Source: Pegea sp. RAD2-039 (Eukaryota > Chordata > Thaliacea > Salpida > Salpidae). Taken from it: a DNA stretch of 64,000 bases. The stretch covers positions 186,001-250,000 of the forward strand of contig JAQGEQ010000329.1 of NCBI GenBank assembly GCA_034620365.1, given 5' to 3'. Under the pieces are notes generated by a model that was not told the DNA's origin, searched no databases, and was given only the letters and a program-made list of their open reading frames with translations. Numbering within the stretch: position 1 is the stretch's first letter; each line of letters starts with the position of its first letter. Shown here one piece after another: positions 22,101 through 35,369 of this stretch. Position numbers and translations under genes: made by a program.

Positions 22101-22388
22101 TAATCATTTATAATTTTTTAATAATTAATTTTTCCCAAAAACCAGCTAATCTTTAAAACGTATATTAATAAAAATATTTTTTTAGCTTCAAAAGACAAAG
22201 TTGGTGAAAAAAGTTTGGAAATCCAAATTAAGAAACCAAATGAATGTTTAGAAGAAAAATTGAATCTTCTAAAATGTGAATATCAAGAAAATCTGCTGAA
22301 AAATAATTCGATCCTTAGTAACCTGCTGAGTAAGAAGTTTGATGATAAAGTTGTTCTTCTACCTTCATTACCAACTTCATCTTCATAA
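19189..22388 (+). CDS. TEDC1: Tubulin epsilon and delta complex protein 1
   Basis: TEDC1 works with TEDC2, delta- and epsilon-tubulin to stabilise triplet microtubules of centrioles. Eight exons (19189-19302, 19393-19493, 20294-20615, 20663-20764, 20818-20904, 21028-21192, 21343-21451, 22186-22388) join in frame to 400 residues. Matches to the human protein as I remember it: PEHFRLAK near the N-terminus; YPRIQHLHFD then SQELLFCFSWSL (human YPR...SRELLLALSWLL); QIQYITLQLKKIK then the LHLCEKI region; TPTQQAFMI; and YLKWKENEKDFWIWL (human WLEWRAREPRFWQWM). The C-terminal third is predicted coiled and less conserved. Intron 21452-22185 contains a less AT-rich island. Poly(A) candidate AATAAA near 22459. 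Confidence 0.85.
21500..21800. other. Compositional island inside a TEDC1 intron
   Basis: This part of intron 21452-22185 is visibly richer in G and C than its flanks and has protein-like open stretches, but no recognisable product. It may be an old mobile-element insertion. I saw no terminal repeats. Confidence 0.3.
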
Positions 22389-25300
22389 AAAACTTCTTTC
22401 TAATTTACTTTTTAATGAAATTTTTACTTTTTTATATCTCAGTTTCAACAAAGTTTTAAAATAAACAACTCCACAAGTTGGAGGAATCTCTTATAGTTGT
22501 CATGGCAATTTAATCCTTGTCGCTTATTAGTCATGATGATCAGGAATTTGTAGATCTTACAATGAAGTCTTTCGATAGAATCGTTTCACTGAAACTTCCT
22601 TTCAGTCGAAATTCAACTTCTAAAAAACTGAAAATTATAACTTAGTTCTGACAAATAAAGATAATTGAAATTTATTTACATTATTTAAAAAAGTCAACAA
22701 ATTATTTGTCGAAAACTACTAGAAAAATAATCTTTTTAAGTTTCAACTTAAATTATTTCAGCCAATTAAAGTTTAGATAAAAAAGTTTTTGTTCATCAAA
22801 CAACTACTTTTCAACAAATGATGATTTTATCGAATTTTTAGTGATGTAGCTTGTTTGATTAAAATTTTTCCTTGCTTCACAATTAGTTTTGCCAAAATGA
22901 CTTTTTGAGAAAATTTCTGTATTTGATTTGACCATTGTTTCCCTTTCCCCCAAAAATATCTCAATTAAGAATAAAAGGTAAAAAGAATTCAATAAAAGTA
23001 AAAATTTAGTGATCAAGTTTGAGGTTAGAGAATATTAATATTGTTTGTATAATGTCAAAAATAGTATTTAATAATTTGTCATAAACAGTTTTTATTCTTA
23101 AAATGAACTCTTCTCAAAGATGTTGCAAACACATTTGAGATTTATTTTGTTACACATATGAGAAGTTTGTTGTGTAAGATCAGAAGAAGAACATCACATA
23201 CCTAGTAAAATGGATGTACAAAACATAAATTGATATGAAATCTGATAATGAAGGCAAATCTTAAGCACCACAAATTATCCGACAAATTATTGCTTAGTTG
23301 TTTGTTTCATTATCTTTTCAGAGTCATGTTGTTCTTTTTGTTCGCTATTAAAGCTGAAAATTTGTCATCTGCAACCGTGAGTTAAGTAAAATAAATAGAA
23401 CTTTTGTGTTTGAACAAGCAGTAAACTTATAAAAAGCTAAAGATGTTTACTTTCATCTTAATGGTTACTAAAATGATAATAAGTCTTTGTTGTATAATAA
23501 ATTGCAACACAAGGGCTAACTAGCATTTCTGTAGACTGCTCAAACAACCTACAAATAATTAGATGCACATAGCTCTGTCTTGAAATTAAATTTACGTATG
23601 CTGTAGAATAATCTTCTGTCATACCATTCAAAATCATTAGAGTAAATTAGCTTCAACAAAATAGCTTGAAAGTATCCATACCTGAAAACTACTGTGATAT
23701 CTATGGAGTCTTCTAAAATGCTTCTTTTTACAATCATAAGGAAGCACAAGACATTTTTTTGTTAGATCACTTTGCAATTTCTAGTGATGACAACTGCAGC
23801 AACTTAAATTTAGAATTATAATCTTCATATAGTCTCAGAAATTTATTTAATTTAACCTCAATTACCTAACCGGAGACTTCTGATTCTCAAAAGATTTTTC
23901 TGAGATTTTTCTTCCAAGATTTCTATAAAATAAAATCTTAAGATTAATTTCCAACAAGATGACCTTCTGCAACAATATTCCTGGAGCTTCTCAGTGTGTT
24001 ATGTGTTTCAATGTATCTTTAGAGATTGGCAGCTTTATTTATAGCTTGAAGATAAACCTAAGTACTTTTCCACAACAATTATAAATGCTTTTAAAAAATC
24101 AAGGTTTACATCGATCAGACATTCTCGATAAAATTAAAGAGAAATAATTTTCTATCAATTTTTTAAATCTTGATTACAAAGCACATTGATGAAATATGTC
24201 TTTGTTGATTTGAGTTGGTTGAATGTTAGAACATTGACAAGTGAATTGTCAACTAAATCTAGTTTATTCAGATATATTCGATGATATCGACTTTTATGAA
24301 GGTTTTCTTGAGAAGTTACTATGAGTCGAAAAAACTTATTACAAACTAATTATTAATTTAAAATTATGATTCCATTTTTGTTTTCTCCATTTTATTTTAT
24401 TTATTTATTTTGTGAATAAATTTTCTACATTTTCTTTAGGGTAAAAAATCATAAAATGCTAAATTTATAGTTTTTCTGTTTCACTTTGAAAAATTTCATA
24501 GCAACTTTAAATTAGAACTCAATTTAATATTTTAAATATTGTGGTAAAAAGTTGGAATTTATAGCTTTCTAAGGTTAAAAATTCTTTAAAAAGTATATTT
24601 TTTACTGTACCTTGCTTCAGTTTTTTTTTGCATTAATATAGTTAATTCGTTCAATAAAATTTTATTCTAGAAAAAGCTTAATATTTAAAGACGGAACTGT
24701 TGAAAAACTTTATTATTTTAGCTAAAATTAAAAGACTTTATACATCTTATAACAGATAACTAAGTTTGAAAACAACTTGAAAATAAATCTACTTTTTATA
24801 GATTGTTACATTTAGTTTGAGACTATTATTTAATATTTGAATATTATCAGAATTTTTAAAAGATTGCTTCTATAAATTTAGAATTTTATTTAATTTATTT
24901 TTTTAAACTTGAGTCAGAATCAATCATTTTATCAGTTAAAAAATTAACTAACTTTCAGTACTTCACATAAGTTTGACGGACAGCTAGTTTGTTTGCTAAT
25001 CTGCTGATGGCAAAATTTTACTTACACTTACTATTTACTTTAATATTAGTAATAAAAGCTTTATTTCTTACAGCTAGATTTAAATTAGTAATATTCAGTA
25101 ATTACTGATTTGTTTAATGTATATAAAAGTAAATTCAATATGATCAGATTCACAAAAGTTTTCATTAAAAATCTAATACTTTCTAAGGATTGATTTGTTA
25201 TTTATTTAATTTAGACACTTTTAATAAAAACCAAACAAGTTTGAGCAAACATAATCTAGTGAAAGTTTGTTTGTAGATGTTATGTGAGCAAGCCATATCT

Positions 25301-25789
25301 AATCGCTCTACCGCATGCGTTCAAATTTCTTTTTCGCTATACAAATTTGATTTTTGATCAAATAAGTAAATAAAATATGTAAAAAGTCAATGATTATATT
25401 AAAATCAAACAATACAAGGACTTTTCTTAAGATAGTTTTCTTTTTTGTTTGGAGCTGTTTTAATTTTCTTTTTATTGCATAATTTCTAAACATTTTCTTC
25501 TCATTCTTTGTTTTATATATTTAATTATCAAGTGTTTAGGTGACTAAAAGTTTTAGTAGTCTAGTGTAGTATCTTATTAGTTTACATTTTAGTTTTAGTA
25601 ATTTATATTCTAATGTTTCTTACTGACATCATTAATGTTTAAAGATTTCATCTAATAATAAAGTAAACAGAAAATTAAAACAGTTTATGAGAATTTGTGA
25701 ATTTTTGCACGATGAAACTCTTAAAAGAAAATTAAATTGATAAAAAATATTTTCATTTATAAACTGTTTGAAAATCAAAAATTATAAAG
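22389..25789. other. Intergenic region between TEDC1 and the tetraspanin gene
   Basis: No gene supported. Weak exon-like spots are a short hydrophobic ATG stretch ending at a GTGAGT donor near 23324-23380, and a minus-strand ORF (23549-23749) containing a GTATGG donor. Neither has recognisable homology. Confidence 0.4.
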
Positions 25790-27355
25790 ATGAAAGAACC
25801 CATTTACTTAGCAAACAGTAAACGGTTTTTGTTTTGTACTACATTTTTTATCTGGGTAAAATTCGATATTATTTTTAAACAAACTGATTTTAAATTTGAA
25901 AATAATTTTGAAGATTTTATGCTGCACACAAATTTGGGTGTTAACCCAGGTACGCAAAGAAACATTTGACCTGGCACTTATTTCAAATGGAACACAACTT
26001 GGAGACCTTTATTTAAATGAATATATTCCGACCATATTTCCTGTATCAGCAACTCTGTTTACTTTTGTATTTTTAATCAGCTTCCTCACTTGCTTTGGAA
26101 TTGTGAATAATAATTCTACAATTATTGGTTGGGTTAGTAAAAAACACTTTTTTGGTATCTTTGATTCATTTTAAGAAAATTGTAAACTTTAAACAGATCA
26201 AACTAAACTTTTTAACTTTTTATTTTGTAGTTTTTTCTAACTTTGCTTTCAACATTTTTTGTGGAAATTATTTTAGAAGTTTGGTACATAGAGCTACATA
26301 GAATAAAAACTTCTTCTGAAGATTATAAAATATTGAGCAAAACATTTGAAAATTACAAAAAGTTTGAATCATTACCTAAATGGTATGTTTCAAAATGGAA
26401 CTATCTTCAAAAAGAGGTAACTAAGATTTTATTTAATGATTATTTTAATCAAAATATTGATTTCTATGATAATCATCAGAATCACAATCCTTATCTCCTT
26501 TTTATCATCTTCGGATAATTTACAGTTTTAAACATTCTAAAAGAGTATTTTTAAACTGTTCAAAATATTTATGACAATTTAAGATCATCAAAATTATTTT
26601 CTTCAAACCTAGTATTTAAGCTTTTTTAAAATATGAAATTTAATAGAAAGTAATCTCAACTTTAAATGAAACTTAAATAAAAAAAGCTAAAGGTTCTACA
26701 AAATATTCAACTTTTAATAATTCATACATCTAAATTATTTAAAATAAATGTTTGATTGAACAACTTTAGCAGAACGTTAAGATAAATATAATTAAGTTAG
26801 ATCTAAAAGAAATTCTTCAATGTTTGTGTACTAGATTTTGAATGAATTATGCTAAGTAAATACGATGCAAGTAAAAATAAAAGCTAATACGTTGAATAAA
26901 ACAAACTTAAATGTTTTCCTTTTTGTTAAACCAAATTAAACAATTGCTTTTGAATAATTAAACAAATTGGCCATTTGTTCAGTTTAAGTGTTGCGGGTTG
27001 AATGGATTTCAAGATTGGTTTAGTGGGACAGAATTTATGATATCAAGTTGTCCTAAAACAATTTCAAAATATTTACAGCACGGGTGTGCCTCCCACATAC
27101 TCAACCGTTTAAAAAACTCAACATTTATAAAGTCATCTGCACTTTTAACTGCTGGGATTGGAATTATTCAGGTAATTTTATAGTTTTGTTCATTTGAATA
27201 ATTTCATTTAAATAATTTATTTATAGACATTATCGCTCATAGCTACTTTGAAACTTTGGATCATATTCTGCTTAAAAGAAAAGCAAAAAATGAAAATGAA
27301 GAAAGTTAAGATGAACAAACTTTGTTACAAAGATACAATTGACAGGAAATTATAA
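25790..27355 (+). CDS. Tetraspanin
   Basis: Four-pass membrane protein that organises membrane microdomains. Five exons (25790-25855, 25914-26132, 26231-26416, 26983-27171, 27227-27355) join in phase to 262 residues. Order: short N-terminus; TM1 (FLFCTTFFIWILCC, split by intron 1); small loop; TM2 (LFTFVFLISFLTCFGIV); TM3 (FFLTLLSTFFVEIILEVWYI); large extracellular loop with the hallmark CCG motif in FKCCGLNGFQDWF and further cysteines in SSCPK and HGC; TM4 (ALLTAGIGIIQTLSLIATL); then a Lys-rich cytoplasmic tail. Two cysteines beyond CCG put it in the four-cysteine class. I cannot assign a named orthologue. Confidence 0.88.
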
Positions 27356-27850
27356 TAAAATTGATAATCTATCTGATATTATTAGTGTGTCACTTAACTG
27401 TATATGTGAAGGCCTTTAAACAACTTTATATTTTTTGTTAGAAGATTTGAAAAATAAAAATTAAGCTTAAAAGGTCGATAATTCAATTATTTGAGCTTAA
27501 TCTCTTAAATATTTTATAACCTAACTTATAATTTTATCATGAGTGCTGATTATGTGTTTAGTCAATTAAATCTAGTAAAAAGTTTTATTTACATTTTAAT
27601 TATCTAAATTTCCAGCAAATTTATGAACTAGGAGTTTTTAAACTTTATTTTGATTTAGATACCTTTGTTATCAGAATATTTATTATTTTGATTTAAGCAT
27701 AAAACCTTTTTTAAGATAATTGTATTAAAAACAGAAGTCACTACAAAATATTTTCTTTAATCGTTTATTCTTAAAAATACAAAAAATAATAAAAGTGACC
27801 TAAAAAGAACTGAAACAACTTTTAAGTAATAGATAACAGATCACATACTC
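27356..27850. other. Spacer after the tetraspanin gene
   Basis: Contains AATAAA-type hexamers suitable for the tetraspanin 3' end (for example AATAAA near 27452) and otherwise nothing recognised. Confidence 0.4.
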
Positions 27851-28694
27851 GCTGGTCACTGGAGCGCAACTACTCTGGTAGAGTGTTGGGTAAACTCAGG
27901 TGAAAGTTGTAACTGAATTTTATAAAACTAATGAGGTAGTTAAGTTTGATCAATGTTCCGTCGATTTTGGAGTATTAGCTTACCATGAGAAGCTTGGTTA
28001 GTTTTATTCTAAATAAAGCTAGATATTGTGAGGAATAAACCTTAGTCTAAAGTACTGTTTCTTAATTAGGAATTCCAACAAGAAGTATCACTAACTTTGC
28101 CTCTGCTCATGACACTGAAGGCAGCATGACAATTGATAGATATATCACTGAAACTGGAGAGGAGGTCTCTCTTAGTAGTGATAGTGTTTGGTGAGTATAT
28201 CAAGACATCAAGCTTTGACTCTTCATCACATATTGATAAAAACAGGAATTTTCATGTGTGGAATGAATCTTGGATGACTCGACTTGATCTTCCTGAAGGA
28301 TATAGTGGATGGCAAGTCATTGATGCTACACCACAAGAAGTAAGCTTGAACTTGTACCAGACTGGACCAGCATCTCTTGAAGCCATCAAAAAAGGTGGTT
28401 TTAAACTTTTTGGAAAAAAGTTTGTTTTAAAGATTCTCTGAAATTTTAGGAGAAGTTTTCTTCTAATATGAAACTGGTTTCGTCTTTGCTGAGGTAAATT
28501 CAGATCGGATTACATGGATTGTAAAAAAAGATAAATATGGTTCATACGAAGTGACAAGTAAGTGCTAAATAGGTCACTTTCATTAGTAAAGTAGTAAAAA
28601 GGAGCGCTCTTGTATAAAATCTTTGGTAGTTTACCAGACTATCATATTGGCTATAAGATGACTGAAGAGGAAAGAGAAGGAATCTTAATAAGTG
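27851..28694 (+). pseudogene. Transglutaminase pseudogene, core-domain remnant
   Basis: Pieces of a transglutaminase catalytic core appear in order. First is W-S-A-T...WVNSG (family W-T-G-S...W..SG) at 27851-27910. After a frame break comes VVKFDQCSVDFGVL (family VKYGQCWVFAGV; the catalytic Cys remains, the next Trp is lost). Then [25 protein letters not shown] with the catalytic His, [11 protein letters not shown] with the catalytic Asp, and YETGFVFAEVN. Splice sites between these exons are still readable. A TAA stop at 28464-28466 sits inside the FVFAEVN exon, and a further weak match (YKMTEEERE) lies near 28650-28680. Upstream and beta-barrel parts are missing. Intact His and Asp motifs suggest recent loss. 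Confidence 0.8.
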
Positions 28695-30082
28695 TAATAA
28701 TTTTGTATATTTAGCTGACCGTAGTGTGAAAGTAACAGGTTTAAGTAAATGTTTAAAATGTGAGAAAAGGGACATTATAAGTGGGCCTTCTGAAAAGTTT
28801 CATTGAGAAACAATTAGCTAGAAGAAGAAAAGAGAGAACGGCTATCTAAGTACCAGAAGTACTTAAGTGATAGATTACTGATTACTTGATAAGTAATTGG
28901 GTCATCTAGGAGTCAGCCACGAACGAAATCCGAAGAAAGTATCCTTCGCGAACGGGAAAGTAGGAAAGAATTTGGACTCAGATTATGGATCGATAAGAAG
29001 AACTAAAATCTCTTGTTTTGAATTTCTAAAAGTTTGTTTAGTGTTTTCTACCGAGAATTTGTACCACTCGAAAGGCAACGGTCAGATAGATCGTTACTAT
29101 TCGGATTAGTTTGAGGTATCAGATGAAACTTCAGCCACAAACAAATCCAAAGTGATTGCAGAGGGAATTTCGCTACTATTCAAGATAGATTTCAAATATC
29201 ACACTAAAACGACTTCATATAAACTTTTTATAACTTAAAACTTGCTCTTCTGATTATTCAACTAAATTAACCGAACTGGTTTTTATACTTAACTAGATAT
29301 TTGTGCATCTAATTATAAAAAGATATTTGCTGATATCCATTTTCTAACCAAATATCTTATCACGTTGCTAGACATGAAATGATTATGTTTATAAAATTCC
29401 TACTTACTTCAATATTTAATTTTTTGTAACTATAAACTATATACTAATTATCAATTACCTTGCTATCTATAAAAGCAGCATCTAAAAAGCTATAATTTAA
29501 TGATTTCTTTTTTGATCTTGTAAGTTACAAAATAATACTTTTGTAAAATTTTTTTACATATTGACAATATTTGAACAGTTCTAATTCACTGTGCAGTAAG
29601 TTTCTGGTATTTCTCTGTATAGCTTGTTAACCGGTCGTAAAATGAGTTATTTAAGTTTTTGAAAAGGGAGTTTTTTGAACCAACGAGAAATGTGTAAATA
29701 GTTTGAGTATATTCTAGCTTATAAGTATATTTTCTAATACCTGTTCATAAAATACTAATAGTTTAGTAAAAGTTATACTTGAATCAATATAACTAAGTTA
29801 TGTATAAGTTTTTTTTTTCAAATTTTATAGTTTAGTTATAAAGATTGTTACCGCAGAAAGTAATTTACAGAAAATTTTATGGGTTTCATAATTAAAATAG
29901 CTTCCGTATTAGTTTAAGAATTATAAATACTTAAAAATAGATTTTATAAATCATTTAAATAGTCTTTATTTGAACCTATAAAAAATCAAGGTGTAAAAGT
30001 ACTTTTATCATTTAATTTTTGTTTAATAATTCTTTATGTTGCCAATATAACAAAAGATTTAATTAATTTTCAGGTTTTAATC
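28695..30082. other. Spacer between transglutaminase relic and TRDMT1
   Basis: 28890-29180 contains two loosely similar stretches (GTCAGCCACGAACGAAATCC versus TTCAGCCACAAACAAATCC), perhaps an old local duplication. The rest is AT-rich. A TTTTCAG acceptor ends at 30073, ten bases before the TRDMT1 ATG. Confidence 0.4.
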
Positions 30083-31646
30083 ATGGCAAAGTTAAAGGTT
30101 CTTGAGTTATATTGTGGAATTGGTGGAATGCATTATGCTTTAAAAAGTTCTAAATTTAACAATAAAACAGAAGTGATTGCTGCTATTGATATTAGTCCAC
30201 TTGCTTCTGCTGTTTATAAACATAATTTTCCTTCTATAAATCATATGGAAAAATGTATTGAAGGGTTAAGGTGGCTATAATTTCATATCTACTTAAATAA
30301 GAACTTTTATTATTGATTTTAATATTCATTTAGATAAAATTATAGAATTTATCATAAAGGTGAATCACTTACAGTTTGTTAGCACGTTGTAAATGTTCTT
30401 AAAAAATTATGTTTTATAAAAGTAAAATTAAGTTTATAATTATGAAATATAATCTTAAAGATAATCAAAGAGTCCTAAATTTCTAACTTATGAATATAAA
30501 TTAGAAGTTTATTCAAATACTAGTTTCATGTTTCTAGTGTTAAAAAACTTGATAAACTCAAATTTGATGTCATAATGATGAGTCCACCTTGTCAACCATT
30601 TACTCGTGTAGGTCTTAAAAAAGACATTGAAGACCCTAGAAGCAAGTAAGATTTTTAACTAATTCAAAAATTGTATCTTAAAACTGTGGGAACTTCACAT
30701 TGTCAGGTTTTTTAGTTATAAAGTTACTATTTTTAGATATATAGTAGCAAATTTAATTTTATTTGCAGGCCCTTTTTGTACTTATTAGATGTTTTGCCCA
30801 AATTACAAAATCCTCCTTCTTATATATTGTTAGAAAATGTAAAAGGATTTGAAATTTCTGAAGCATTTGAACGATTACATTCTGTGCTAACAAAAATGAA
30901 TTATTATATACAATCATTTTTGCTTACACCAAAGCAATTTGGTATTCCAAATGCTAGATTAAGGTAACTTTATTTTGTAAAAAGTTTTTTTTAATTATCA
31001 ACTCAATTTATTAAATACTTCAAAAACGTTTCTTTTTTATTTTATTTATCTAATTACTTTCTGGCTTTTTTTGTTTTAGGTATTATATGGTTGCTAGAAA
31101 AACTTCACCATTTGATAAACAATGGTCTAAAACTGATCTTCTTAAAAATCTTCCATCTGTTGTTGAAGAAGATCAGGATAAATCTTTTAAGTCAGTTTAC
31201 ATTCTAAATATTTAATGATAAATAATCATTTTTTGTTTGGTTTTTACAGTGAAAAGTCTGACCTTCAAACAAATTTACTTTCTGATTATATTGAAGAAGA
31301 AGCGAATAAAAATGCAGATCTGATCCTCAGTCAGAAAATACGATCACGTTACGAAGAAATCATGGATATAGTAAACCCTAAATCAACTAATTCAATATGT
31401 TTTACTAAAGCATATAGTCAATATGTTGAAGGAACAGGGTCGGTATTAACAGGTTTCGATGACTATCAAAATTTGCGTTATTTTTCACCACGTGAGATAG
31501 CCAACTTATTGGGATTTCCTAAAAAAGACTTCAAATTTCCTGAAAGTACTACAAATAAGCAAATGTATCGATTATTGGGTAATAGTCTTAATGTGATTGT
31601 TGTGTCTAAATTAGTATCAATACTTTTTGAAGATCATGATAGCTAA
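30083..31646 (+). CDS. TRDMT1: tRNA (cytosine-38-C5) methyltransferase, DNMT2
   Basis: Methylates C38 of tRNA-Asp and a few other tRNAs with S-adenosylmethionine. Five exons (30083-30264, 30538-30645, 30769-30963, 31080-31190, 31250-31646) join to 330 residues (human 391). Visible motifs: I, LELYCGIGGMHYAL (AdoMet binding); IV, MMSPPCQPFTR with the catalytic Cys of PPC; VI, LLENVKGFE; VIII-like PNARLRYYMVAR; the DNMT2-specific CFTKAYSQYVEGTGS; and X, RLLGNSLNV. All catalytic elements are intact, so the gene looks functional. The shorter length comes from a reduced region before the CFT motif. Poly(A) signal AATAAA at 31723. Confidence 0.97.
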
Positions 31647-32767
31647 ATATATGCTCATATAAGGACATGCACACTATCAAATTAGTAATAATAACTATTA
31701 AATCTGTTGTGAATTTCCAAAAAATAAAATGAAGCTAAATTGATATAAAGTATACTTTGAACTTCGTTGTGCTGCTTTGGTGTATATATTAAATATCTAA
31801 AACTCGGTGAACATTTTTTCTAGTAACTTCCAACATTATTTATGTCTTTAGGTGCACATTGTACAATTAAAAAAAATGATTATATAATAATAGAGGAATC
31901 ATAATGTTAGAAGCTCATGTTTTACAACAGTAATTTTTAACTTTTGAAAAAGTGAAGAAAAAGAAACCTGGAAAGATTTTTGGTTAAAAATGAAAACAGT
32001 GTTCTCTAATTATTATGAATTATTTACACTCCGACAATTAAAATTGAGTTTCGATTAAGTTTTAGGATAATAGTTACAAAGAAAGCATATTTCATCGCGT
32101 AGAGCACGCTATTACTATTCAGTCTTTTTACTTTCACTTCAATAATGTATCAAATGCTAAAAGCAATTATAAATAAGTTTTCAAAAATATAGAATTACAA
32201 TTTTGGTGGCAGAAGGCTTCCCAAACATTGGCAAAGATTACAAAAATCATTAATGTATCTTTATGCCTTTTTTTTGCAACTTAATGATTAGGAATTTAGT
32301 GAACTTATTTTAACCATCAATAAATTTTCAATGCTACTTTAAATTTAACAATAATCTAATGAGTTGTATATACTTAAACTAAAAATATGTTTTATAATAT
32401 TTTAATCAGTAACGGAAATTTATTTTTCACAAAATAATAATAATCGTCTCATAAGCTTATAATTATTTTCCTTGAATCAAATAAACAGCTTAAAGAAAAA
32501 ACGAAAAAATAAAAGTTAATTTTTATAATTTTTGTCAAGTTTATTAATTATTTTTAAGAGACTATCATAGAAGGGGATTTCCAAGAATTTTTAAAGATTT
32601 ACAAAATAATGTTTAACTTTAGTTCAAAATTTTCAAGTAAAATTAGATATATATAATTAAATTACATTTTGTACGTTTGTAAATAAAACTAATCATTTAA
32701 TTAAAATAAGTATTGCTATTTATTTACCTAGTTTTATTTTTACATAAATTTTCTTCATGATTTCTTT
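31647..32767. other. Spacer between TRDMT1 and NAXD
   Basis: AT-rich, with the TRDMT1 poly(A) signal at 31723-31728. No gene seen. Confidence 0.5.
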
Positions 32768-35369
32768 ATGCTTACAAAAAGTCAATTTATATTTGGTGTG
32801 ATATTTGGACTTTTATTATCTATGTAAGTCAAAAACTTTTTAATAAAACTTTAATTAATAATTTTATTATCATTTAGATACATTCATTCTTCTTATAAAG
32901 TTGATGAGATGGACAAGTTTATTAGAAGTATGAAAAAGTTGATTCCCCCTTTGAATTATAGCAACCACAAGGGTCAATCTGGAAGGATTGCTGTTATTGG
33001 TGGAAGTGAAGAGTATTAATTGATTTTAATCTTCGATTTTTAGCAGATTTTCAACAACTTAAATCAAGCTAACTTTTAAATGATCATTGAAAATAGTTTC
33101 TTTAAGTTTAGTTAACTTTTAACTATTTTTTATTAGTTATTTATTGTAGACTATCATTTATTTTATTCATTTTTTAAAGGTTTACAGGAGCACCATATTT
33201 TGCTGCAATATCTGCTTTAAAAGTTGTATGTTGACATTTATTTGTAATTTTTTTACAAACAGACTACTCATATTATTAATTAGCTTTTTAGTAAAAACAA
33301 TCAATTATTTTAGTTTATATATTTATTTTAATCAGTTCCAACAAAAACTGCTGAAACGATAAAATATTCTTGTTTCATATATGTTTTCAAATTCTGTTTA
33401 TGTAATTAACTAACAAATACTTTGGTGTCATTCAATATATAATATTTCTTGTATTAAGTATGAACTTCAATGTGCTTTTTATATTTAGCATCATTTAAGT
33501 TTGTTTTAATTTGCAGGGAGCTGATCTTATTCATGTCTTTTGTAGCAAATCATCTTCACCTATCATTAAGTCTTACAGTCCAGAGCTGATTGTTCATCCT
33601 TTACTGTAAATATTTTTCTGAGATATTGAAAATAAGATATAACTCTATTTATTTAAACAAATTATTTTCAAAACATTTATTTTTTTCTCATTAAGTCTTT
33701 CATTTTAGAGATGAGAGTAATGGTTTGATAGAAATTCTTAAATGGTTGGAAAGAATGAGTGCAGTTGTGATTGGACCTGGGCTAGGAAGGTTACCTGAAA
33801 CTTTTGATGTTGTAACTAAAGTTATTTCTTACTTACGTGAAAATGAGATACCTGTTGTAATAGATGCTGTGAGTTGAAAATACTTTTTTCTTTTAGTTTG
33901 TTGTTACTAAGTAAATAAGAATTTATTGTTATTAAATATAGTTTTTGATCTGAAGAGTAATGATTGATAGAAGCTACTTATAATTGTTCTTTAAAAATAG
34001 TTACATATACTCTCAGCTATATTTCTTTTACTTTTTAGGAGGTTTACTTTTTAGATCTCAAACTTCATGATTCTTTAACTGCAAATTTAACCAAAAAATT
34101 TTTATACTCTTAGCTTTTACACGATGCAAGAAAATTTTTTCTGATAATTTTGACTTAGCTCACTGATCTTATTTTTATATTATTTTTCATCTTCTTTCTG
34201 GAAGCGAATGCTTGAAAGTCATCTTTTCATAACCCCTTTTCATAAATGTACAATTTCTTTGTAAACTTTTACTTCGGCTCTTAACCAAATTTATAGAATT
34301 ACTGCCAAGTATTACAAAACAATTCATTTTATTAAATAAATTTCAAATAATAAATGTTTCTATGTAAAAAGCTCTATAATAATTTTTCTACATATAAAAG
34401 AATCTACTGAAAATGTGCACTCTTACTGATGTAAACAAAAAAGACAATTTAATAGCAATAAAACTTATATTTAGGATGGACTTTTTTTAATTTCTAAGCA
34501 ACCAGAAATTATCAAAGGATACAAAAAAGCTGTTCTAACTCCTAATATAGTGGAATTTAAACGCTTAACAAAAGTGATGGTAAGAAGAAGAATTATTGAT
34601 TTGCAAAAGTTTTATTCAATTTAATTTGCATGTAGTGCTAATTATTCAGGTTGTCAATAAACAGTAAAACTGAAACTAGTTTTCTTCACAGAATATTTCA
34701 CTTGATTCACAAAACCAAGCAACTAATTTAAGTAAAGCCTTAGATGGTGTTGTGATTGTTCAAAAAGGTTTTGAAGACCAAATATCAGATGAGCGATCAG
34801 GTTTGTTAAATGTTTAAGCTTCAGCTAATTTAACTAGGCTGTTTAACTAAGCTAACTATTTGTTATTATTGTAATTGTGAAATGATATCGACAAATATCA
34901 TCTTTGAAAATTTGTAAAGTTTTTCTCCTTCTTACTTTTTTCAGTTTAATTCTTTCAAATATCTGTAATACTTATTTTTATTTTAAATGATTGTTCATTG
35001 AGAGTTTTTATTTTTTTTAAATAGTTGTAAATGTACTGGAAAAAGGAAGTCCTCGAAGATGTGGAGGGCAAGGAGATTTATTATCTGGTTCACTGGCAAC
35101 TTTCATGTTTTGGGCGCACAAAAGGTTTAGCTTTTTCTCAACTGACTCTAATTGTTTTCAGATAACTAAATTTATTTAGATCAGATATGTTAGGACCAGA
35201 GGAGATTAAAAAAGACTCTGATGCAAGTGTAATTGCTTCATATGCTGCTTGTGTATTGACAAAGCAGTGTGCTTATCGTGCTTTTTCAAAGTTTGGAAGG
35301 TCAACAACTACTAGTGATCTTATCAATGAAATTCATCTTTCTTTTACTTCTATATTTGATGAAAACTAA
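32768..35369 (+). CDS. NAXD: ATP-dependent (S)-NAD(P)H-hydrate dehydratase
   Basis: Repairs hydrated NADH and NADPH by ATP-dependent dehydration, working with the epimerase NAXE. Nine exons (32768-32823, 32878-33012, 33180-33225, 33517-33605, 33709-33868, 34475-34579, 34692-34800, 35025-35124, 35180-35369) join to 329 residues (human 347). Motifs of the carbohydrate-kinase fold: [63 protein letters not shown] and [14 protein letters not shown], with the catalytic Asp in GGQGD. The N-terminus (residues 5-20) is hydrophobic and could be a signal or mitochondrial/ER leader, as in some isoforms of this enzyme. Ends SFTSIFDEN. Confidence 0.95.

Noticed and set aside
23324-23380. Short hydrophobic ATG stretch ending in GTGAGT, possible signal-peptide exon
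   Set aside because: No downstream exon with a secreted-protein pattern was found; too short to support alone.
25290-25325. Minus-strand GGTAGAGCGATTAG resembling a tRNA D-arm
   Set aside because: No cloverleaf, acceptor stem or T-loop sequence could be built around it.
27868-27905. tRNA-like string GGTAGAGTGTTGG, first read as a tRNA-derived SINE head
   Set aside because: No box B follows, and the same bases encode the W-S-A-T...WVNSG part of the transglutaminase core, which explains them better.
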